This document shows positions 56,994-63,277 of a DNA stretch of 63,277 nucleotides, piece by piece (position 1 is the stretch's first letter; each line of letters starts with the position of its first letter). This DNA is from Bimuria novae-zelandiae CBS 107.79. Taxonomy: Eukaryota; Ascomycota; Dothideomycetes; Pleosporales; Didymosphaeriaceae. A program made the translations under genes and the position numbers. Location: assembly GCA_010015655.1 (NCBI GenBank), contig ML976697.1, positions 448,505 through 511,781 of the forward strand. The letters run 5' to 3'. The notes under the pieces were generated by a model. That model saw only the letters and a program-made list of their open reading frames with translations. It did no database searches and was not told the origin of the DNA.

Positions 56994-57465
56994 TGTTACG
57001 ATCACGAACCCTATAAGGATAAAGAAGCTAGATAATTACGCCAAGAAGTAATTATTAATAAAGTAGTAGAGTTAACAGGACCTAACAGGGCGCGGGGTAG
57101 CTTAGGTTAGTAGTTACGTAATAAAGTCCCGTATAAGCGAGAAGTCCCGCATAAAGTACGGGACTATAGGAAGTCCCACGGACTACCTTAGAGAAAGACG
57201 TCTTGGCGGGACTACGAGGAAGAAGTAGACTAGTATATAGTGTAATAGTTCTCCTATATTATTTCTCTCTTTATAGTTAACTTATATATCTTCTGTGCGA
57301 GTACGTTCTCCTATACAAATTAATAGTTATCTTATTTATTATAAGATTAGATTATCTAGCCGCGCTAAGTGTCGCATTAACTTATACCACTAAATAATCC
57401 GTGAAGCACCACGATACCTTACCGCCCTAACCCGGATCGGAACAAGGTGTGAGAGCCTCATAACA
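56994..57465 (+). repeat. 3' LTR of the gypsy element
   Basis: 472 bp, from TGTTACGATC to CCTCATAACA. It keeps the intact TG...CA ends that the 5' LTR has partly lost. Its last ~60 bp are less mutated than in the 5' LTR. Confidence 0.92.
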
Positions 57466-57535
57466 CGCTTAATAATCCAAATAACCACCTATCCACGCAG
57501 CGCCATCAAAACACGCCCAATTTACACGAAATAAA

Positions 57536-59304
57536 ATGCCTAAAGTTACGAAGGAGGTCCCACAGTACATTTAAGACTCTAAGATTATTAAAAACGCACT
57601 TATGGAGCTGCGTAGAGTTGCGCGGCCCAACGTCACTACATATTATTAAAATCGTAACATAAGCTACCTTTGCTAGCGCGTCACGCGCGCCCTTTACAGC
57701 CTTAATAATAAGTTAACTTACCCTACTACTAATAAAAAACTATTAGATAAATAAGAATCCGCGCTTAAACGTTTCTGCAACGCTATTAATAACGTTAAAT
57801 TTAGTATTATAAAGGAGCTTATTTAGTAGTATACTAACACGCTATTAGTTAAAATTTATAAAAAAAAATAATAACCCGCCGCGCGTTAGTATTAATTAGG
57901 TATTACGCTAGCTTAACTCCTATATAAAATACTATAAAATAAAAGTAAAACTAATTAACCTAGCTTAAAAGTTAGCGTAGTCTTTAGATAGCCTTTAGGC
58001 GTGGTTTAATAAGTTATAAGTATATAAGTAACGCCTCGCTATCTCTAACGTAAATAAGTATAATATAGATAAAATAGGAATCCGTATAGGTATTATAAAG
58101 GACTATTACGTATATATAAGACGCGGGCGTTAAGTCCTTATACCTATTATAATAAATAAAGAGCTTATTTTTATAGCAGAGTGCTATTTTATAAATAGCT
58201 AAGTTATCGCGCCTATGCTTATTATTAAGGCAAAGTTAATCCTAGAGTAATAAGTAATTAATTTACCTAATAATTACCTTATAAATATTACTAATAGTAG
58301 CTACGCCAACGACTTTATAGCTATAGACTAGATAAAGCACTTTAATAAAATAACTATAGAGAGTGCTTAGGGCGCGTAGAGGCTACTCCTTGTTAATAGC
58401 TATAGATCTTACCTTACGTCTGACTTTGCAAAGTACGCGGAGAGTAATTATATATAGCTTTTTACCCTCCCTCCGCACACTACTTATCTTCTTTAGCTAC
58501 TTAACGTAGGCTATTTTTAGCCTCTTAAGTAGTATTACGCTCGGACGCTTAACTAGGCCTCTTATATAAAAGCTACTAAAATCTAACGCTTAGATTTCTT
58601 AGTAACTCTCTTACAAATTAGAGGGCAGACGTTTACGCCTTGTATAGTAAAGGGTAGCTGGCGCAAAACAGGCCTCTCACCCTTCTATCCTGAGCAGGTA
58701 ATTACGCCTCTAAGAGCTCAGGAGGCTGCCCGCGCTGCTGAGGAGGCAACGGCAGCTGTCGACTACGTATAGGAGCCCTCGACTCCTACTTGGCAGTCGT
58801 CTAATGAGGAGGACGGCGATAGTGTCCCTGTAGTACTCTGGTGCCTCTCTCCTCCTACGCATAGTTGACTACTCCGCCAGCTGCTAGGCGCCATCGGTAC
58901 GCCTTTGTTTACGGAGCTCTCTCAGCCCTTTTAAACGCCGTAACCCTGCCGATTGCCTGGTAATATAGGCTAGAGTACGCTAAAGATAATACGTACACTT
59001 AATTTATAAAAGAAAGCTATTATATATATACTAAAAAAGTAACTATCGCGTAAGTAAGCTAAAGACGTAATTTTAACGCTTAAAGGTAGTTTAGTAATAG
59101 CCCGCAACGTAGCAAGGCTAAAGTAGGCTTTTTACTAAATAAAAACTACTAAGCACGCCCGCGCTAAGCGTTATAAATATAATTAATATATAATTAATAT
59201 TAGTAGAGGTCTATTTATACTAGAGATTACTAAAATATAGCTATAAAGAGGGTTACTAATAAAGCTACTAAATAAGAAGCTACTATTACGGTGCGCTACT
59301 AAAA
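57536..59304 (+). pseudogene. Pogo-like DDE transposase of the long-TIR element
   Basis: From the ATG at 57536: MPKVTKEVPQYI, with a weak helix-turn-helix region. The DDE core at about 58057 reads YNIDKIGIRIGIIKDYYVYI (family NxDExGxxxG), with a tryptophan-poor VIAPMLIIKAKLIL after. Then LLLVNSYRSYLTSDFAKYAE (LLLDGHxSH with Asp lost), LPPHTTYLLQLLNVGYFQPL, and the well-preserved SWRKTGLSPFYPEQVITPL with a Glu/Ala-rich tail. The last part is near-unmutated around 58660-58950. The solo LTR at 59310 interrupts the extreme C-terminus. Confidence 0.85.
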
Positions 59305-59309
59305 GGCGC

Positions 59310-59743
59310 TGTTAGGATCCGTTGAGACCCAATATAATGAGGCGGGGCATGGGCACTTATCCGTGCGACCAGCCAAGGTTCCTGACTCAGCCACGGATCA
59401 CGTGACCAAGTCACGCGTCCCAGAAATATCGGGCGTCCCAGAGGTATCTTGGCATATGGGACTTTGGGATTCTTGGGACACCTGGGATTCTTGGGACGGG
59501 TCATGTATATAGGAACACAAGGATAGCCCTTCTATTAGTATATTTAACCTATTTATTAATCTATCGTTTAGATCTAAATAAGTAATCTTGTTAATTTAAT
59601 CGTGCTATATACACCTTTAATACTAACGCCCTAGTAATAAGCGTAAGCTATTACTACAACCCTCTCTTATCCTACTATAGTATTCCTGCCCGAGAACCAA
59701 CCTTAGCCCCTTAGGGACTAGCTACCTCTTTGGGATCTTAACA
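59310..59743 (+). mobile_element. Solo LTR (family 3, copia-like ends) with perfect duplication
   Basis: Starts TGTTAGGATCCGTTGAG and ends GGGATCTTAACA; the ends form a TGTTA/TAACA inversion. GGCGC is duplicated exactly at 59305-59309 and 59744-59748. The length is 434 bp. The first ~210 bp are GC-balanced, with repeated TGGGATTCTTGGGAC-like units at about 59463-59500; the rest is AT-rich. The orientation is assumed. It has no similarity to the gypsy LTRs. Confidence 0.9.
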
Positions 59744-59748
59744 GGCGC

Positions 59749-60310
59749 TTATTAAATAATTTAATACTTAAAAGAAAATACTATTAAATATAGGTAATTA
59801 AGGTAAAACGTCTACTAGGTATTATTATAAGGGCCTACTTACTATGCGTAGTAGGTTTTATATAACTATATTTAATAGCCTAGTAATTAAAACTTTATCT
59901 AATAAACTAATGCGTTAAAAGTATAAAGTTATTAACTTAGCGCTAGCTAAGCGCTTTTAGGATTTATATAAGGAATTTATATAAAAATTAGAATAAAGAG
60001 GTAAGTTTAGGGTAAGGTATTTTATTATAAAAAACTTAATTTTAGCACTTAAAGTCGTGTACGTTAATAGTAGTAGTATAGATCCTTACACGCAGTACCT
60101 ATAATAAAAAAGAGATATACCTACGCTACTATCCTTTTTTAAAGAGAAATAAGTAATAATATAAGTATAAGATAGTTAATTTTATGTCCCTAAGACGCAG
60201 CTTAAAGTTACTCCTATTAGTAGTAATAATAAGGGCTACTTATCTCTTATTCTTAAATTTTTTAATACTATTTTACTAAAAAAGGCTAACTAGGCTTGCA
60301 AGTAATAAAA
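59749..60310 (+). pseudogene. Second relic frame in the long-TIR element
   Basis: After the solo LTR a frame of about 170 codons reads GKTSTRYYYKGLLTMRSRFY, then DLYKEF, KGKFRVRYFIIKNLILALK-like text, then DIPTLLSFFKEK and FYVPKTQLKVTPI. It is broken by TAG/TAA codons and no TGA in the part I read. It could be a second small gene or an older insertion. It ends about 60 bp before the right TIR region. Confidence 0.4.
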
Positions 60311-60477
60311 CAAATATTTAGTAATATAATTACTATATAATTACTATATAAATTACTATATAAAAGGCATTTTACGACATTTAGATTATTAAGCGTGTGC
60401 GATCATTGACCTAGTAGGGCCGTGCTCCGCACGGTCTTTTTCGCAGAAAAACTGCGCAGCAGCCGCTAGGGGCCGAG

Positions 60478-60675
60478 TACTACGACGAAATCGCAGTCCG
60501 TCGTCGTACAGAGCACTCTGAGTATAGGATCCCTTGTCGGAAGCTCCCAATCCGAGTCAGAGTTTCCCCACAACAGGAACCAAATTCGTTTGCATCGCTT
60601 TTTTCACCGCTCGAAGAAGAAACGGGAGAGGCCTAGCGCGGTTTGACCGCAGATATGCGTTGTTTCTCGACCTCT
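60478..60675. other. Short unique segment between two elements
   Basis: About 200 bp of balanced composition between the long-TIR element and the piggyBac-like element. A short open frame crosses it into the TIR, but no gene is recognised. Confidence 0.4.
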
Positions 60676-60910
60676 TATCCCCCGCACCGTCAAAATCGCA
60701 CACCCACGGACCACCTGGTAAGCGCCAATCAGAGCGTTGCTTAGCTCAACTCTAGAGAGCTATCGTGATAATAGTAGAATAATAATTTGAGCTTCGAATC
60801 CCGCATAAAACGTGTTTTTCTTTTTATAATTAATAATGCACAGTACTATACAAGATTCTAATTTAGTGCGCTACACTAAATATACAAAACCCTACGGCCT
60901 AAGGCCTTAA

Positions 60911-62600
60911 TTGCCAACTACTCCACCAGCTGCCTGGCAGCCTCTCTCTATATATAACAACGACGTTGGCAGCGCCTACCTGCCTACTAGCATAGATGCC
61001 ACTAATCCTTTTGTCTTGTTTAGTCTCTTTTTTAACGCCGCACAGCTCGAAAAGCTAGCCCTACATACGAACCAACACGCAGAGCAAGTACGAGCTAAGA
61101 ATGCCGCCCAGGGCAGGCCACACGCCCGGGCGTGGAAACCGACGTCGAAAACTAAGCTCTACACCTACTTGGCCATCCTTATGTATATGGGCGTACACCG
61201 GGAGCCTACAATTAAGGAGTACTGGGGGAAGCTACACAAAAACGCGCCTACTCACTCCATCAACAACTACATGGCCTGTACGCGCTGGCAGCAGCTCAAT
61301 CGCTACATATACTATACAGAAGCTCCGCAGTCGTTTAAATCGCCATTTGGGCGCGTATGGAATCTCTCTAAGCACCTACGCTCAACATCCTCTACTATTT
61401 AGCACGCTAGTAAGCACCTCTGCGTTAATAAAGCTATTATTAGGTTTACTAGGCGCGCTAGCGAAACTATTATTATTAAGTTAAAGCTAACGCTTAAGGG
61501 CTTTAAAATCTAGTGCCTAGCGTCTAACGGCGTTATACTTAACTAGCTTTTCCACGCAAAAGGCGCCACCCAAGGCCTTATTAATCTTAACGTTAATATC
61601 CTTAAGATAGCTAAATTTACGCCTACTAAAGCCGTGCCTCTTACTCTCGTCCTTACCTAAGGCCCTAATGGTTAGCGCTTGTTCCCCCCAGGGCGCCACA
61701 TCCTCTAGATAGACAATCTCTTCACGACAATCTCGCTACTTAAATACCTAAGGGAGCAAGGCGTCGGCGGCGCTAGGACGGTGCGCACTACCAAAATAGC
61801 CACCAAGGAGAGGTAGGAGACTAGGGTTACACACGAGGGTTTAGCTATCGGTGATTCTGGAAATACCTGCTCAACCCACTTAAGGCGTATTTCTCATCAG
61901 ACTACGCGTATTTTCTGTTCTAGTCTCCTTTTTTTCGCTTTTCTCTCCACCACACGAGGAACTTTGGATAATAATATACTAAAAGTAGATAAAGGGCTTC
62001 TATAGAGTTATAAGTACCCCCCTTAAATTTTTTAGAAGATTTAAGTTTTTTGCGTTCAAGAAAATACAAGAAAAGGAAGGATTAACGATAACTGGCTGGC
62101 TCTGTGGGTCGAGCAGGTATTTCCAAAACAATAATAGTAGTGCTAGATCTCCATCCTCGCGTAGGGCAGGGCCGCCAAAAGAGCAATTCAACAGCGATTT
62201 AATAAAGCTTAAGACGCAATTTACGCCTACAGCGCGATAGGGAGAGGCGTTCTTTAAGGTCTCTAGTAACAACACTATACTAGAGATGGCCTGGCGGGAT
62301 GCCCAGGTAGTCCTTTTTGCCAGTACTACCGCTGACGGTAAGTTTGAGGATGTCCCCACTAAGCCAAAACCTACTAACAATAGTCGCCACCTAGGATTAC
62401 AAGTTATTTAAAGCCTACGCCACCGCCCCGCCGACGCCGCTATAAATAAGAAGCTATATAAGGAGGCCTTTAGTAATAAGAAAATTAAGTAGTTAGGCAT
62501 CCCTAAGCTTGTTAATAGCTATAATTACCATAAAAGTAAGGTAAATTAATTTAACCAGCTCCGCGAGCCCTACTTAACGTAGTAAGTACGCTAACGTACC
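60911..62600 (+). pseudogene. piggyBac (DDE_Tnp_1_7) transposase
   Basis: The N-terminal 163 codons are open (60911-61402): NPFVLFSLFFNAAQLEKLAL, HTNQHAEQ, YTYLAILMYMGVHREPTIKE, and YWGKLHKNAPTHSINNYMAC with RWQQLNRYIYYTE. After TAG come HASKHLCVNKAIIRFTRRAS (the D-E-M...FxGR block with Asp changed to Asn), then GFKI and, at about 61710, a degraded LDNLFTTI block. Beyond a MITE-like insertion, ILEMAWRDAQVVLFASTTAD (catalytic WxD) and IPKLVNSYNYHKSKV (the VxxYNxxMGGVD block) are clear. Stops are TAG/TAA. Confidence 0.88.
61858..62125. mobile_element. MITE-like insertion with ~23-bp inverted ends
   Basis: TGGAAATACCTGCTCAACC at 61858 pairs with the reverse complement of 62102-62125 (one mismatch, over about 23 bp). 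The 268-bp piece interrupts the transposase between the THEGLAIG block and the segment leading to WRDAQ. No coding frame. The target duplication is not evident. Confidence 0.6.
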
Positions 62601-63235
62601 TAGATACTACTCTTCTACTTCTTTATTAATTTAGCTCTTAATAACGCGTATAGGCTCTTGTCCTACTCGTCGGCATATAAGGCAAAACGCAGTAAGCATA
62701 AACGCTTTATATATAAGCTAATTAAGTAGCTTTTTAAGTGCGGGGCCAGGCTTTCTAATAGATTATTAAAGCGCTAAAGACTTAACAACATTAAGGCTAA
62801 CGACAAGAGCCTACACGGCGCGCTAGTTAAGCTATACGCCTAGGCGAAGCCCTGTATTACCTATTTAAAAAATAGGCATAAAAGTAACAGCGCGCGGCCT
62901 GCTAGGGTGCCTCTCTCAGCAACTATAGGTAATAGCTATCGACGAGTTTTGACGCCTTAAATAACCTATGGCTGTAGGCTCTGTAGACTACCTTTATATA
63001 GGTCTAAGCTACGCCCTAAGTGCTGGAACGAGCACCTACACCACGTAGGGACTATTAAATTAGTTAATACTAGTATAAGCTTAACAATTAAGTAATATAC
63101 TATAATTAACTTAATTACTATTAATTATAACTACAAATAAGGCGCCCTACGAAAATCCCTATCAAATTTCACTTAGAGCCATCAGTTTTGGTGTTCAACG
63201 CTATCGCCGACATCCATCCGATTGGTCAACACAAG
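62600..63235 (+). other. C-terminal and subterminal part of the piggyBac-like element
   Basis: AT-rich, RIP-mutated sequence after the YNxxMGGVD block. It includes weak remnants of the transposase C-terminus (about 62630-63060), among them TWNEHLHHVG-like text with Cys codons near 63020. The last 40 bp before 63274 are the TIR. Confidence 0.5.
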
Positions 63236-63277
63236 GTGGTCCGTGGGTGTGCGATTTTGACGGTGCGGGGGATACCT

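Larger units (their letters stand above)
50313..57465 (+). mobile_element. Ty3/gypsy chromovirus-type LTR retrotransposon, full length
   Basis: 5' LTR 50313-50785 and 3' LTR 56994-57465 enclose gag, protease, reverse transcriptase, RNase H, integrase and chromodomain in the usual order. The flanks are CGCTC (50308-50312) and CGCTT (57466-57470). The right TIR of the host element shows CGCTT was the target, so the left copy has one change. A purine tract (AAAGAGGGGG) precedes the 3' LTR. It is 7153 bp and heavily RIP-mutated throughout. Confidence 0.93.
40014..60477 (+). mobile_element. Long-TIR pogo-like element split by nested insertions
   Basis: The left TIR is recovered in three pieces: 40014-40076, 50289-50312, and from 57471. 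Joined, they match the reverse complement of the right end (60370-60477) for about 108 bp. Nearly all differences are C/T or G/A. The body contains a mutated pogo-like transposase (57536-59304) and a second relic frame. Removing the insertions (40077-50288, 50313-57470 and 59310-59748) leaves about 2.65 kb. The outer target duplication is unclear: the flanks are gtatatt and tactacg. Confidence 0.85.
60676..63274 (+). mobile_element. piggyBac-type element with 40-bp perfect TIRs
   Basis: TIRs of 40 bp are identical: TATCCCCCGCACCGTCAAAA at 60676 and the reverse complement ending at 63274. The pairing continues loosely after that (CCAATC). A TTAA duplication is not seen: flanks are CTCT on the left and CCT (window end) on the right. 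The length is 2599 bp, including a 268-bp palindromic-ended insertion. The transposase inside identifies the superfamily. Confidence 0.87.

Noticed and set aside
59286..59504. 72-codon minus-strand frame, Pro/Lys-rich
   Set aside because: It lies inside a solo LTR with a perfect target duplication and looks like its short repeats read by chance.
35413..60477. TAG/TAA read as glutamine by an altered genetic code
   Set aside because: The host genes in the same window end normally at TAA/TAG and contain no internal TAR. The pattern is confined to repeats and fits CpA-to-TpA mutation.
35413..63277. The nested block as a Starship-type giant mobile element
   Set aside because: No tyrosine-recombinase captain gene was seen; each piece has its own ends and target duplications.
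1..63277. tRNA, rRNA or CRISPR features
   Set aside because: No cloverleaf with A/B boxes, no rRNA-like block and no regularly spaced repeat array was recognised by eye; a tRNA scan was not possible.

Overview
The window is nuclear DNA of a filamentous ascomycete, most likely a dothideomycete. The host genes have short GT-AG introns of about 45-140 bp. They encode typically fungal products: a 2EXR-like protein, a TmpA-type membrane flavoprotein, fungal SET proteins, a GPI-anchored cysteine-rich protein and a DHA1 transporter. The repeats carry the mark of repeat-induced point mutation (RIP): CpA is turned into TpA, so CAG/CAA glutamine codons have become TAG/TAA stops while TGA stops are almost absent.

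Layout. 1-3657: mutated DNA transposons: the right end of a long-TIR pogo-like element, a Tc1/mariner element (164-2335) holding a solo LTR, and a second Tc1/mariner element (2381-3655). 4.0-13.7 kb: host DNA with a spliced 2EXR-like gene, a TmpA-like gene, and a cluster of three decayed SET-domain gene copies. 13.76-25.26 kb: two Tad1-type LINEs, one nested in the 3' tail of the other, inside one 15-bp target duplication. 25.3-35.4 kb: host DNA with a GPI-anchored cysteine-rich protein, a conserved hypothetical protein, a poly-glycine protein and a seven-exon MFS transporter. 35.4-60.5 kb: a transposon graveyard. 60.7-63.27 kb: a piggyBac-type element whose right terminus lies 3 bp from the window end.

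The graveyard can be read as a stratigraphy. A hAT element (8-bp target duplication) and a pogo element lie first. A long-TIR pogo-like element then begins at 40014 and ends at 60477. Its ~108-bp left TIR is split by two insertion blocks. One block is three pogo-type elements stacked through shared TA dinucleotides; the third of these contains a 3.46-kb element with two convergent genes. The other block is a complete 7.15-kb chromodomain Ty3/gypsy element. A solo gypsy LTR and a solo LTR of another family were added later. Rejoining the pieces restores an element of about 2.65 kb.

The most unusual candidates are the two-gene Tc1-like element (46806-50271), whose second, spliced gene of about 660 codons I do not recognise, and an antisense reading frame with a Cys motif between the chromodomain and the 3' LTR of the gypsy element. 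No host gene cluster with a shared pathway is evident. The host genes look like unrelated neighbours in gene-bearing islands between RIP-mutated AT-rich blocks.
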